In this document: positions 1 through 8,668 of the stretch, one piece after another | Layout of the letters: every line of letters starts with the position of its first letter | Position numbering within the stretch: position 1 is the first letter of the stretch | Assembly: GCA_025352125.1 (NCBI GenBank) | Contig: JANXTZ010000013.1 | Coordinates: 62,001 to 126,000 of the forward strand | DNA length: 64,000 nt | Reading direction: 5' to 3' | Origin: Deinococcales bacterium | Lineage (GTDB): Bacteria > Deinococcota > Deinococci > Deinococcales > JAAFIG01 | The notes under the pieces: generated by a model | Seen by the model: only the letters and a program-made list of their open reading frames with translations | Told to the model about the DNA's origin: nothing | Database searches by the model: none | Made by a program: the position numbers and the translations under genes

Positions 1-2
1 TT

Positions 3-350
3 TACATCAATTTTTTCTCGCATCACGTGCTGCCCGATGCGCGTTGGGTTTTGATGGGTTTGGTGGTCTTGGTTTTTTGGCGCACCAAAGTTCACCTCGA
101 GTTGCGTCAATCTCGGTATCAAATACCGCTGGTGGCGGTTTTTGGTCTGCTCGGTGGACTCATCTGGGTTGCCGAGAACATCGCCACGTACTTCAACGCC
201 TGGCAGTACCCCTCGCAACGCGGCGCTTGGCACATGGTGGACACCAGCAAACTGAGTTCTTGGTGTTTGCTGATCATTGTCAGTTTTATTGTGGTCGCGG
301 CGTTGAAAGACCCGAACGCCCGTTGGAAAGCCCCGAGTCGAGATCATTGA
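3..350 (+). CDS. DUF817 family membrane protein, C-terminal part
   Basis: The reading frame is open from the window edge, so this is the 3' part of a gene whose start lies upstream. About 115 residues are visible. They hold hydrophobic segments and the motifs HHVLPDARW, AENIATYFNAWQYPSQ and KLSSWCLLIIVSFIVV, which I recognise from the DUF817 family of integral membrane proteins of unknown function. It converges on the DUF1697 gene, and the two stop regions overlap by 7 nt. An internal GTG at 27 could be mistaken for a start, but similarity to the family continues upstream of it. Confidence 0.75.
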   Translation, partial: YINFFSHHVLPDARWVLMGLVVLVFWRTKVHLELRQSRYQIPLVAVFGLLGGLIWVAENIATYFNAWQYPSQRGAWHMVDTSKLSSWCLLIIVSFIVVAALKDPNARWKAPSRDH

Positions 351-880
351 CTTTTGCTCATCTCGAGCAACGCCAAAACCGTGCGCCAATTGCGGCTGGA
401 GGCGCTGGTTTTGAGTTTGCGTTCCACAAAATTGTTGGAAAATTTTGAAGTTCCAGAACCGGTCGGGTAATACACGAAAATCTCGAGTTCACCAAACACA
501 TGCTCGGCAAATTCTGATTCTGGAAGCTCGAGTTTTTGTGAGGCTGGCGTGTTTTTGAGAAAGATTACATACGGTTGAATGGAATTGCTGATCGTCTGCT
601 CTGGAAACGGGTTGGCGTCCACAATGCGCTCGAAATCGGCTGGCAGACGAATCAAGGTCGGCACGACAAAACCAAATTCTTCAAGGATTGCGGCTTCAAT
701 CTTGGCTTCCAAACTCGAGATGTCGCTTGCAGAGCTGTCAAAAACCACATTGCCAGATTGCAGGTACGTCCTGACCGCCTCAAATCCCAAATCTTCAAAC
801 ATGGTTTTCAGCGCGGGCATCTTCATTTTAAAGTGATTTCCCAAGTTGATGCCGCGCAGCAAGGCAATGAACGTTTGCAT
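344..880 (-). CDS. DUF1697 family protein
   Basis: This 178-residue soluble protein opens with MQTFIALLRGINLG and continues with a KMPALKTMFEDLGF and TYLQSGNVVFDS pattern, which is the signature of DUF1697, a widespread family of unknown function. Length is normal for the family. The start is supported by a TAAGAT -10 hexamer 8 nt upstream of the ATG, which implies a leaderless mRNA. It is divergent from the AGCS symporter gene, so the two promoters share about 50 nt. Confidence 0.85.
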   Translation of the reverse strand: MQTFIALLRGINLGNHFKMKMPALKTMFEDLGFEAVRTYLQSGNVVFDSSASDISSLEAKIEAAILEEFGFVVPTLIRLPADFERIVDANPFPEQTISNSIQPYVIFLKNTPASQKLELPESEFAEHVFGELEIFVYYPTGSGTSKFSNNFVERKLKTSASSRNWRTVLALLEMSKSQ

Positions 881-929
881 GTCAGCTCATCTTAAAACAC
901 GTCTGCCCAATCTAGAATATGCTGAACAG

Positions 930-2357
930 ATGCCATTTTGGAACTTGCTTGCCAGTTTTAGCTTTGGTTTACCGCTTTTTTTGCTGATGCTGGTGCTCAG
1001 TCTGGTGTTTCTGGTTTCGACCCGTGGATTCTTGATCACCAAATTTCGCAAAATCGTGCAATTCAGCCTCAAGCCAACTCGAGGTACTTCTTCAGGCTCG
1101 AGCCTTCAAATCTCGAGCATCCAAGCCGGAATGCTGTCCTTGTGCGGCACGGTTGGCGCGAGCGGCTTGTTGGGAGTCGTCACCTCACTGCAACTGGGCG
1201 GGGCTGGTGCGGTGTTTTGGATGTTGATTTTTGGCATGGTCATTCTGGTTTTCAAGCATTTTGAAACCACGCTGGCGGTCCACTGGCGACGCGTCTACAA
1301 CGATGGCAGCGTTTTCGGCGGGCCAATGCTTTACTTGGCAAGGGGGCTGGTGGATTCCAACCCTCGGGTGGTTGGGGTCATTGGTGGCGTGTTTGCACTG
1401 TCGTCGCTGCTGGTGGCTTCAACATACGGCAACATCTTGCCAGTTTCGAGCGCCGCAAGTTTTCTGAACGTGACGCACAACATTCCAAAATCGCTCATCA
1501 GTTTGGTCTTGGCAGTTGGCTTGATCATCGTGGTTGCGGGTGGCGTCGCTCGAGCGGCGCGGGTGGCGCAAATCGTGTTTCCAGTTGTGATTGTCCTGCT
1601 GGTTTTATTGTGCCTGGTTGTGCTGTTTTTGCACTTTGGCAACATTCCAAACGCTATTGCCAGCATGTTCTCGAGCGCGTTTGGAATCCGTAGCGTTTCG
1701 GGTGGCGCGGCTGGTATCGGCATTCAATCAATCATGGCACAAGGCATGGCGAGGGCTGTTTTGAGCACTGGTGCGGGTATGGGAAGCTCGAGCATCGTCC
1801 ACGCCCAAGCCCAAACCGAACACGCGGCGCGGCAAGGCTTGTGGGGCATTGTGGAGGGTTTGATTGGTTTGGCTGTCAGCGGATTTTTCGCGCTGGTCGT
1901 GTTGAGCCTTCCAAATGCGCTCGCCTCGAGCAATCAAAATTCGCTGACGGTGCTGGTCAATGTTTTCTCGAGCAGTGGTTTGCTGTCAACCGTCATGGTG
2001 CTCGGTATTTCGCTGGCAATATTCTTGCTCGCCTTTTGCGCTTTGATCGCCTGGGAATTTTACGCCGAAGAATCGCTGGCATACCTGATCGGCGATGGTT
2101 TTCGCTGGGCGTTGAAACTCGTTTTTTGCGGACTGGTATTTTTAACCCCGCTCATCAATTTCTCGAGCTTCACGTTTGTGCCACCCATTTTGATTGGTTT
2201 GATGGTGCTGGTGAATGTTTTGGGCTTGTTGTTGCTCTCGCCGCAAGTGCTCAGCCTGACAAACGGTTTTTTTGCCAATGAGCCTTATCTGCCACCCGAT
2301 TTGAACAACGCGGTCGCACCTGACATTTTTGAAGAGTTCGATTTTGACCTTTCATAG
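930..2357 (+). CDS. AGCS family amino acid:cation symporter
   Basis: This 475-residue polytopic inner-membrane protein probably imports alanine or glycine with Na+ (AGCS family). The family signature is clear: CGTVGASGLLGVVTSLQLGGAGAVFWM, then FKHFETTLAVHWR and GSVFGGPMLYLARGL near residue 150. About 10-11 hydrophobic helices follow. I chose the ATG at 930 because a TATGCT -10 hexamer ends 6 nt before it; an in-frame start at 846 would extend into the divergent DUF1697 gene. The substrate is inferred from the family only. Confidence 0.88.
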   Translation: MPFWNLLASFSFGLPLFLLMLVLSLVFLVSTRGFLITKFRKIVQFSLKPTRGTSSGSSLQISSIQAGMLSLCGTVGASGLLGVVTSLQLGGAGAVFWMLIFGMVILVFKHFETTLAVHWRRVYNDGSVFGGPMLYLARGLVDSNPRVVGVIGGVFALSSLLVASTYGNILPVSSAASFLNVTHNIPKSLISLVLAVGLIIVVAGGVARAARVAQIVFPVVIVLLVLLCLVVLFLHFGNIPNAIASMFSSAFGIRSVSGGAAGIGIQSIMAQGMARAVLSTGAGMGSSSIVHAQAQTEHAARQGLWGIVEGLIGLAVSGFFALVVLSLPNALASSNQNSLTVLVNVFSSSGLLSTVMVLGISLAIFLLAFCALIAWEFYAEESLAYLIGDGFRWALKLVFCGLVFLTPLINFSSFTFVPPILIGLMVLVNVLGLLLLSPQVLSLTNGFFANEPYLPPDLNNAVAPDIFEEFDFDLS

Positions 2358-2404
2358 ACAAAAGTCGCTTTTTAAAATCTGCAATCCGCGTAAACTAAAC
2401 TCCC

Positions 2405-2746
2405 ATGACCACAAATGCACTCCCAGGAAATTGGCAGGACTTCAACGAGGCCAAAGAAGCCATCGGGTTCATGCCATTAAAGGAACTCGAGACAATGTTT
2501 GGTCTTCCTGCCCCGAGTTTGATGTCTTACTCAGGGCACAGCCTGATCGGCGCTTTTGTCTTGTACTTTCTGGGGTTCCGAGTCTCGAGTTTGCAACTTC
2601 TGGCATTTGCGGTGGGTGTTTACGGTCTGATGGCGCTCGTCACCAACCGCACCAAAGCCGCCGCCTACCGCGAGGAGTGTTACAAAACTTGGGTTCGCAA
2701 GCGGGCTGACATCATGCTCGATGAACTCGAGAATCAGGACGATTGA
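2405..2746 (+). CDS. Small membrane protein of unknown function
   Basis: I do not recognise this 113-residue protein. A soluble N-terminus of about 40 residues is followed by two adjacent hydrophobic helices (about residues 42-80) and a charged, Lys/Arg/Glu-rich C-terminal tail, so it is probably an inner-membrane hairpin protein with cytoplasmic ends. The start is supported by TAAACT, 8 nt upstream of the ATG. The M19 dipeptidase follows 25 nt later but has its own -10 element, so co-transcription is not required. Confidence 0.7.
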   Translation: MTTNALPGNWQDFNEAKEAIGFMPLKELETMFGLPAPSLMSYSGHSLIGAFVLYFLGFRVSSLQLLAFAVGVYGLMALVTNRTKAAAYREECYKTWVRKRADIMLDELENQDD

Positions 2747-2771
2747 GGCTTTAACGCGGTAGACTCGAGGC

Positions 2772-3839
2772 ATGATTGTTGACGGACATTTGGATTTGGC
2801 TTACGGCGTCTTGGGTTACGGACGCGATCTCGAACACCTGACACCTCTAGAGATTCGTGAACTCGAGCGACAAAAAATAGAATCGGGTTTGATCACGCCC
2901 GTGCAAGCCGAACGTGGACTTTGCATGTGCACTTTATCTGAACTGAAACGTGGCAAGACCGCCATCGTTTTTGGCACGTTGTTCGCCTCGCCTGCCGTCT
3001 CGTGGACGCACCCTAATGAGCGGCATCCTGGCGGTTACGACACGCCCGAAGAAGCCAACGCCCAAGGTTTGGCGCAACTGGCGGTCTACGAAGGCTGGGA
3101 ACGCGCTGGGCGCATCCGAATCATCAAATCCAAAACCGATCTCGAGCATCACCTCGAGTTGTGGAACATGGACAGCGTGACGGGTTTGGTCGTGCTAATG
3201 GAGGGTGCAGACCCGATCATGACGCCCGACGACCTGGGCAATTGGTGGAAACGCGGCGTGCGAATTGTTGGCACGTCGTGGGGACCGACCCGTTACGCTG
3301 GCGGCACCGGAACGCCGACGGGACTGACCGATATTGGGCGGGAGTTGATTGCTGCCATGAAAGATCAGCATATGATTCTGGACGCCTCGCATCAAAGCCA
3401 CGAGGCATTCTGGGATTCGATGGAGGTCGGCGTACACCGCGTGATTGCCAGCCACAGCAATTCTTACAGCATCAATCCAACCAGCAACCGCCACATCACC
3501 GACGAAATGATTCAAGTCATCGGTGAACGAAACGGACGGATCGGCATTGTCTTGTTCAACCGCTTTTTGGAACAGCACTGGTCTCGAGAAACGCCAGATT
3601 ATCCTGTGACGCTGGACGGTCAAGTCAAAAACCATTTAACCCACATGGCAAGCTTGATTGGTTGGGACAAGGTTTGCATTGGTTCAGACATCGACGGCGG
3701 TCTTGGACGCGATGAAACCCCAGCCGGACTCGAGTTTCATGGTGATATTGTTAAAATTGGTGATGTTGTACCGACTCAGGCTCGAGATGGGGTTTTGGGC
3801 GGAAATTGGATTTCATTCCTGCGTGAGGCACTGCCCTAA
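2772..3839 (+). CDS. Membrane dipeptidase family protein (peptidase M19)
   Basis: This 355-residue protein begins MIVDGHLDLAYGVLGYGRDL, carrying the HxD metal motif at the N-terminus of M19 (renal dipeptidase) zinc enzymes. Later motifs fit the family: LMEGADPI for the bridging glutamate, LDASHQSHEAFWDS and ASHSNSYSINPTSNRHITDEMI for histidine ligands, and GSDIDGG near the C-terminus. It likely hydrolyses dipeptides or D-amino-acid-containing peptides in the cytoplasm, since no signal peptide is visible. The start is supported by TAGACT, 6 nt before the ATG; this hexamer shares bases with a CTCGAG motif. Confidence 0.88.
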   Translation: MIVDGHLDLAYGVLGYGRDLEHLTPLEIRELERQKIESGLITPVQAERGLCMCTLSELKRGKTAIVFGTLFASPAVSWTHPNERHPGGYDTPEEANAQGLAQLAVYEGWERAGRIRIIKSKTDLEHHLELWNMDSVTGLVVLMEGADPIMTPDDLGNWWKRGVRIVGTSWGPTRYAGGTGTPTGLTDIGRELIAAMKDQHMILDASHQSHEAFWDSMEVGVHRVIASHSNSYSINPTSNRHITDEMIQVIGERNGRIGIVLFNRFLEQHWSRETPDYPVTLDGQVKNHLTHMASLIGWDKVCIGSDIDGGLGRDETPAGLEFHGDIVKIGDVVPTQARDGVLGGNWISFLREALP

Positions 3840-3848
3840 AGCTCGAGT

Positions 3849-4292
3849 TTAAGTTTGGCGTTGTGTGACCAGAACCAAACCCAGCAAACACAATGCCAGA
3901 CCAACCCAGTTCAGGGCGCTGAGTTTTTCTTTGAAGAACAAAACACCAATCGGCGCGAGTGCAAGGAGCGCCGTGGCTTGCACCGTGATTGCCAACAAGC
4001 TGGCTTTCCACCCCGCACGAAATGCGATCACGTAACCAACTTCAATGCCAACGACTGCCAGCGCCAACAACCAGATCGTCCAGTTTGTGCCAGTAAACGC
4101 GCTCGAGAGGGCGTTCAGTTCGGGTTTGCCACTCGAGAACAGGGCAAAGAAAAAGCAGACCAAACCTGCCACCAAATACACGACCGTCAGCAAGGCGAAC
4201 GGGTTGAGATGCGCGGGCAAGAATTTTTGCGCAATATTGTACGAAACCACGCTGACCACGATCAGCGCAAAACCAGCCCAGTACAAATTCAT
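3849..4292 (-). CDS. EamA-like small transporter (DMT superfamily)
   Basis: This 147-residue protein has about five hydrophobic helices and ends in LSALNWVGLALCLLGLVLVTQRQT, the usual end of an EamA/DMT domain. It holds a single EamA repeat, so it would have to dimerise, like small DMT transporters. Its ATG overlaps the stop of the upstream AI-2E family gene by 4 nt, indicating translational coupling. The substrate cannot be predicted. Confidence 0.75.
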   Translation of the reverse strand: MNLYWAGFALIVVSVVSYNIAQKFLPAHLNPFALLTVVYLVAGLVCFFFALFSSGKPELNALSSAFTGTNWTIWLLALAVVGIEVGYVIAFRAGWKASLLAITVQATALLALAPIGVLFFKEKLSALNWVGLALCLLGLVLVTQRQT

Positions 4293-5434
4293 AAATTGTT
4301 CTCGGATTTGACTTCCTCGAGCGGCTTGCCTTGAATCAAATCCTCAACCTCTTTGACGCTGACGCGACTCGAACCGAGGCTGGGCAGGTACAGTTCTTCG
4401 TACAGGCTCTTGATGATGATTAAAAACGGCACAGCCAAGAATGCGCCGACAAAGCCAAACAAACCCGAAAAAATCAGCACGCCCGCCAGCAACGAGGCGG
4501 GGTGAAGGCTAATCCTCGAGGAGAGCACTATCGGGCTGATGAAATTGAACACGATTTGTTGCACGCCAAAGACCACAATCCCAACCCATAGGGCGTTGAT
4601 GGGATTGGGTGACAGGCTCGAGAGCACGGGCGGAATCAGACCGAACAGGCTGCCGATGACGGGAATCACCTGGGTCACGCCAGCAATGACGGCAAACAAG
4701 AAAATGTTTTGGGTTTGAATGCCAAACCATGAGAGCACCGTCAAACCGATAAACACCAGCACCGTCATGGCAAGCGAGAGAATCAACGTGGCGAGCAACC
4801 AGCCGCCCAACTGCGTTCCGACCCTCGCCATCGCCCTCGAGACATCGTCGCGGGCATGGGCGGGAACGCCAGCCAAAGCGCCGCGAATCAGCGGCAGTGG
4901 GTCAATCAAAACGGTAAATCCCATAATCAGCAACAACGCGCCAAGCAAAAGGTTATTCAGTAAACCCGTGGTTGCACCCAACGCGCCAAGCAACGTTCCA
5001 GGTAGGCTCGAGAGTGCACCTGTCAGTTGTTTGGAAAGATCACTCGAGTTCAAACCCTCGGTCAGATTTTTAAAGAGTGGCGAGTTGGCAGTGAGGCTTG
5101 CGAGCCACGCCTGAACTTTCTGCACACCGCTCGGCAGGCTCGAGACCAAACTCGAGATTTGCGTGATCAAAGCTGGCACGAGCGACCAGACGAGCAAGAA
5201 CGTTCCGCCGAGCACCACGAACAGGATGATGGCTGCCCCCAAAGCTCGAGGCATCCGCAGTCTGGTGTTCGCCCAGATCACGAGTGGATTGAGTCCCGCC
5301 GCGATAATCATGGCGAGCGAGATCAGCAATAGCGGTTGGGCAAGGCTGGCAATCGCGCCCCACAAGATAAACACGCCGACCGCAAACAAGATTCCTGGAA
5401 TTAAATTGATCAGGTAAACGCCGCGTTTTTCCAT
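4289..5434 (-). CDS. AI-2E family transporter (PerM/TqsA-like)
   Basis: This 381-residue integral membrane protein has paired N-terminal helices, a soluble region around residues 60-140 with many serines and leucines, and a C-terminal helical block including GVTQVIPVIGSLFGLIPPVL and VFGVQQIVFNFISPIVL. These are characteristic of the AI-2E/PerM family (Pfam PF01594). Family members export AI-2 or act as Na+/H+ antiporters; the role here is unknown, although luxS is present at 52.7 kb. The start is supported by TAGGAT, 6 nt before the ATG. Confidence 0.88.
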   Translation of the reverse strand: MEKRGVYLINLIPGILFAVGVFILWGAIASLAQPLLLISLAMIIAAGLNPLVIWANTRLRMPRALGAAIILFVVLGGTFLLVWSLVPALITQISSLVSSLPSGVQKVQAWLASLTANSPLFKNLTEGLNSSDLSKQLTGALSSLPGTLLGALGATTGLLNNLLLGALLLIMGFTVLIDPLPLIRGALAGVPAHARDDVSRAMARVGTQLGGWLLATLILSLAMTVLVFIGLTVLSWFGIQTQNIFLFAVIAGVTQVIPVIGSLFGLIPPVLSSLSPNPINALWVGIVVFGVQQIVFNFISPIVLSSRISLHPASLLAGVLIFSGLFGFVGAFLAVPFLIIIKSLYEELYLPSLGSSRVSVKEVEDLIQGKPLEEVKSENNL

Positions 5435-5546
5435 GGCATCATCCTAACTCGAGGTACGACAGGGCGCCGCAAGCGAACCACGGCAAGGGCGCAGCTTCTC
5501 ACAACCTTTCATCTCAAACCCAGGTTATGGGTTAAACTCGAGACAC

Positions 5547-5720
5547 ATGGGTATTTTGACGATTCTTTGTGGTGTGTTGATGTTGGCGCTCGGACTGGGC
5601 AGCGTCGTGGGAAAACGCGCGTTGCTACCCGAACTCAAGCCAAGTGAGGTGGCACTGGTGACCGTGCCGTTCGGCGTGGTCATCACCGTGATCGGGCTTA
5701 TCATTCAGACTGCAAGATAA
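5547..5720 (+). CDS. 57-residue small membrane protein
   Basis: This short ORF encodes a two-helix peptide starting MGILTILCGVLMLALGLGSVVG and ending VVITVIGLIIQTAR, with a short charged loop between the helices (KRALLPELKPSE). Support for a real gene is a TAAACT -10 hexamer ending 8 nt before the ATG, the same architecture as its neighbours, and a clean position between two genes. The family is not recognised. Confidence 0.6.
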   Translation: MGILTILCGVLMLALGLGSVVGKRALLPELKPSEVALVTVPFGVVITVIGLIIQTAR

Positions 5721-5797
5721 GTCTCGAGCCATTCAATATCGGTCAATACGCCATAACGCGCACAGATTTAACCCAAGGGTCGGGTTAACATGAAGGC

Positions 5798-7165
5798 GTG
5801 AATGCCGCAATTCCAAACTCAAGCATGTCAAAGTCAAACCTGACCCTCGAGTTGCTCAAACTTGCCCTGCCCATCGTGGCGGTCAACCTGGCTTACGCAC
5901 TGCTTGGTACGACCGACACCCTGTTCATGGGTCGGCTCGGCTCGAGCGCCGTGGCTGGCGTTGGACTGGGCGCATTGACCTATTATGCACTGTTTTTATT
6001 GATTCGCAGCACGGCTGGGGCGGTGACTGTTTTCGTCTCGAGGTCTTACGGTGGTGGCGACCTTGCCGCCTGCGGCGCGTGGCTCAGTCGTTTTTTGTGG
6101 TTGGGTTTGGGCTTGTCACTGCTCACCCCCGTCTTTTATTTCATCTTTCCACCCATCCTCAACTTTTTTCATCCTCAACCTGATGCCCTGCAAGCCGCCG
6201 TGACTTTCGCCCAAATTCGGGTGCTCGAGATTCCATTCGCCCTGGTTTCGGCTGTGCTGCTTGGCTTTAGGCTTGGTGTGGGCGACTCGAAAACCCCAAT
6301 GTTTATCACCTGGTTTACCGTGGTCTTGAACATTTTGTTCAGTTATACTTTGGTCTTTGGCAATTTTGGTTTTCCAGCCCTCGGCATTCAAGGCGCATCG
6401 CTCGGTACGGTGATTTCGGTGGCGATTCAAACCGTCATTGCCGCAATTATCGTACTGAACGCCAAAGACCGCGCCAAGTACAACATTCATTTTCAACTTC
6501 CAAACCTCGAGACACTGAAAGGCATGTTCAAAATCGGTTTGCCGATAGGCACCACCGAATTTGTTGAGGTTGGCGCGTTTGCTGCGTTTACCGCCGTGAT
6601 TGGTCGGGTCGGAACGATTGAGCTTGCTGCCAGTCAGATCAGCAACCAGATTGCCAGCCTCGGCTTCATGCCCGGTTTTGCGCTCGGTATCGGCACAGGG
6701 TCGCTGGTCGGGCGGTACTTGGGCGCAAAAGACCCAAAGCTCGCGGCAGCAGTCGGTTATCTTGGAGTGCGACTCGGCATGATCTGGATGGGATTCGTCG
6801 GTATACTCTTTTTTACCATCCCGCAGGTGCTGGTCAGCGGCTTTAACCCTGAACTAAAAGTGCTCGAGCTTTCCACCCAACTCATGCGTTTAATGGCTTT
6901 ATACCAAGTCTTTGACGCATCCGGCATTATTTTCAGGGGCGCTCTGTCGGGCGCGGGCGACACGCGCTTTCCCATGATTGTGACCCTGATCGGATCGTGG
7001 ATCGTGATGGTTGGCGGTGCGATTGTGCTCACGCAAACCTTTCACCTTGGGTTGCTCGGGGCGTGGGGCGGGGCATTTATTTACGTGTGTGCAATGGGTT
7101 TTATCTTCTGGATGCGTTGGCGGGCAGGGCATTGGCAGCACATGAACCTCGAGCACGCGCATTGA
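5798..7165 (+). CDS. MATE family efflux transporter
   Basis: This 455-residue, 12-helix protein has the MATE fold. N-terminal motifs ALPIVAVNLAYALLGTTDTLFMGRLGS and a matching second half (GLPIGTTEFVEVGAFAAFTAVIGRVG, then RGALSGAGDTRFPM) show the internal duplication of the family. It is expected to export cationic drugs or metabolites by H+ or Na+ antiport. The start is a GTG: TAACAT ends 6 nt upstream of it, and the next in-frame Met is residue 10. Neighbours give no substrate clue. Confidence 0.92.
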   Translation: MNAAIPNSSMSKSNLTLELLKLALPIVAVNLAYALLGTTDTLFMGRLGSSAVAGVGLGALTYYALFLLIRSTAGAVTVFVSRSYGGGDLAACGAWLSRFLWLGLGLSLLTPVFYFIFPPILNFFHPQPDALQAAVTFAQIRVLEIPFALVSAVLLGFRLGVGDSKTPMFITWFTVVLNILFSYTLVFGNFGFPALGIQGASLGTVISVAIQTVIAAIIVLNAKDRAKYNIHFQLPNLETLKGMFKIGLPIGTTEFVEVGAFAAFTAVIGRVGTIELAASQISNQIASLGFMPGFALGIGTGSLVGRYLGAKDPKLAAAVGYLGVRLGMIWMGFVGILFFTIPQVLVSGFNPELKVLELSTQLMRLMALYQVFDASGIIFRGALSGAGDTRFPMIVTLIGSWIVMVGGAIVLTQTFHLGLLGAWGGAFIYVCAMGFIFWMRWRAGHWQHMNLEHAH

Positions 7166-7196
7166 TCGCCATATCTCGACAAATAATCTCTCGAGT

Positions 7197-7214
7197 TGTA
7201 CAATAACGCGTACA
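7197..7214. promoter_or_regulatory. Candidate YefM-YoeB operator (two TGTACA-like hexamers)
   Basis: TGTACA at 7197-7202 and CGTACA at 7209-7214 are spaced 12 bp centre to centre, just upstream of yefM. The YefM operator characterised in E. coli uses TGTACA-cored palindromes with the same 12-bp spacing, so autorepression by the YefM-YoeB complex is likely. The operator function here is inferred from that match. Confidence 0.6.
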
Positions 7215-7228
7215 TACGGGAGGTTTTT

Positions 7229-7480
7229 ATGGACGCAATTACTTACTCAACAGCCCGCGCCAACCTTGCCAGCACCATGAATCGTGTGTGCGACAACCAC
7301 GAAACTTTAATCATCACCCGAAACGGCGAACAATCTGTGGTCATGCTCTCGCTCGAGGATTACCAATCGCTCGAGGAAACCGCTTACCTTTTGCGCAGTC
7401 CAAAAAACGCAAGTCGTTTGCTGGATTCGATCAATCAATTGAATGCAGGTAAAGGCGTCGAACGCAAACTGGTCAAGTGA
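7229..7480 (+). CDS. yefM: Antitoxin YefM (Phd/YefM family)
   Basis: This 83-residue protein begins MDAITYSTARANLASTMNRVC and contains TRNGEQSVVMLSLEDYQSLEETAYLLRSP, the standard YefM DNA-binding and dimerisation domain. The C-terminal 25 residues are the toxin-binding tail. A GGGAGG Shine-Dalgarno sits 5 nt before the ATG. The gene overlaps the toxin gene by 4 nt (GTGA), keeping antitoxin and toxin translation coupled. Confidence 0.95.
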   Translation: MDAITYSTARANLASTMNRVCDNHETLIITRNGEQSVVMLSLEDYQSLEETAYLLRSPKNASRLLDSINQLNAGKGVERKLVK

Positions 7481-7731
7481 AACTGATTTTTTCAGACCAA
7501 GCTTGGGACGATTATTTGTACTGGCAAACGCAAGATAAAAAGATGCTCGAGCGAATTAACAAAACGATTCGTGAAACACAACGCACACTGTTTGAAGGTT
7601 TAGGAAAACCCGAAGCCTTAAAGCACGCGCTTTCGGGGTTTTGGTCAAGGCGGTTAACAGAAGAACACCGCATGGTTTATAAAGTCGAAAATGATGGATT
7701 GGTGTTGGCGCAATTGCGATACCACTACTGA
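7477..7731 (+). CDS. yoeB: Toxin YoeB, ribosome-dependent mRNA interferase
   Basis: This 84-residue toxin of the RelE/YoeB fold cleaves mRNA at the ribosomal A site when released from YefM. All catalytic residues mapped in E. coli YoeB are at the same numbers here: Glu46, Arg65, His83 and Tyr84, the C-terminus being LRYHY. It starts with GTG inside the yefM stop. The toxin therefore looks intact and active. Its 3' end overlaps a convergent unknown gene by 7 nt. Confidence 0.95.
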   Translation: MKLIFSDQAWDDYLYWQTQDKKMLERINKTIRETQRTLFEGLGKPEALKHALSGFWSRRLTEEHRMVYKVENDGLVLAQLRYHY

Positions 7732-8192
7732 ACCTCGCTACCGAGCACCTCATGTGCAGGCTGAGAAGTCAAATTATGATCTCCTTCAGCAATGGACTGT
7801 GCGACTGGAATCAAAAGTGAAACACTTTTTTTGAGCATAATCTCGAGCGATTCTAATGTTCCTGTCATTGGAAGTTGAAAAAACTCAAATCCAACATCTG
7901 AATGAAATGAACCACATAAATCGGTCAGAACCTCAAGAATAGTGACCTGTGCCCACTCACTTCCATCTTGAAGCATTTTTTCAAGAAGCGGCAGAACAAT
8001 GAGTATCACAGGATAATATGATCCCTCATGATTATTGCCTGTAGCAAAAAGTAACGCATGATGCGCATCATCGCTTTCTTGACGTGTGCTTGCAGATTCA
8101 ATTTGATTAAGTGCTTTTATTAAACGAGTTGGATTACTTGAACTGGGTTGCTGAAAATCAGCGAGATTTGGGAGATCACTCAGGGTTACCAC
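7725..8192 (-). CDS. Hypothetical protein downstream of vapBC
   Basis: I do not recognise this 155-residue soluble protein. It is acidic and mostly helical, with segments such as YPVILIVLPLLEKMLQDGSEWAQVTILEVLTDL that could form HEAT-like helical repeats. It is more AT-rich than neighbours. It starts with GTG 77 nt after vapC on the same strand, so it may be cotranscribed with that toxin-antitoxin module. It could be an immunity-type helical-repeat protein, but that is only a guess. Confidence 0.6.
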   Translation of the reverse strand: MVTLSDLPNLADFQQPSSSNPTRLIKALNQIESASTRQESDDAHHALLFATGNNHEGSYYPVILIVLPLLEKMLQDGSEWAQVTILEVLTDLCGSFHSDVGFEFFQLPMTGTLESLEIMLKKSVSLLIPVAQSIAEGDHNLTSQPAHEVLGSEVQ

Positions 8193-8269
8193 TATTTCAC
8201 CATTCTGGCTTTCTTGAGCCTAAAACTCAGGCAAAAAATTGGGATTCTCGAGATTTGGCTTCTGAAATT

Positions 8270-8668
8270 TTATCTTGGAAACACTTGCAATATCCCCTCT
8301 TTTGCGACAACCCAAAAGTCACCATCCACAGTCAACACATTGCCGCCATGACGTTCTGCGCAAGCAATCACAAGTGAATCAGCAAGTCCAAGCGGAAGAT
8401 CATCGTACCGATCTACCAATGTGGTTGCTCGAGAAATATCAAGCTCACTTGGGGCAAGAATAAAGTTTTGATTTTGAATGTCTTTCAACAATGCCAGGAG
8501 AGCGGCTTGTCCAAGTTTTTCTTCAACCATGTATCCAATTTCAGCCAGAATTCCTGTTGGAATGTAAAACGGTGGACGTGCCGCTTGCAATGCGGCAAAC
8601 ACCCTTCCATAATCTTTGTCCTTGCGATTTAACAAGGTAAAAATTGCGCTGGTATCCAGGGTTATCAC
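8270..8668 (-). CDS. PIN-domain toxin (VapC-like ribonuclease)
   Basis: This 132-residue PIN-domain protein has the conserved acidic set for Mg2+: Asp5 in LDTSAIF, Glu43 in ILAEIGY, Asp97 in GLADSL and Asp115 in LTVDGDF. VapC toxins cleave tRNA or rRNA. I chose the GTG at 8668, which overlaps the antitoxin stop by 4 nt (GTGA) and gives the usual MITLDTS start; a longer reading would add seven residues of unrelated sequence. Paired with the upstream antitoxin gene. Confidence 0.88.
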   Translation of the reverse strand: MITLDTSAIFTLLNRKDKDYGRVFAALQAARPPFYIPTGILAEIGYMVEEKLGQAALLALLKDIQNQNFILAPSELDISRATTLVDRYDDLPLGLADSLVIACAERHGGNVLTVDGDFWVVAKEGILQVFPR

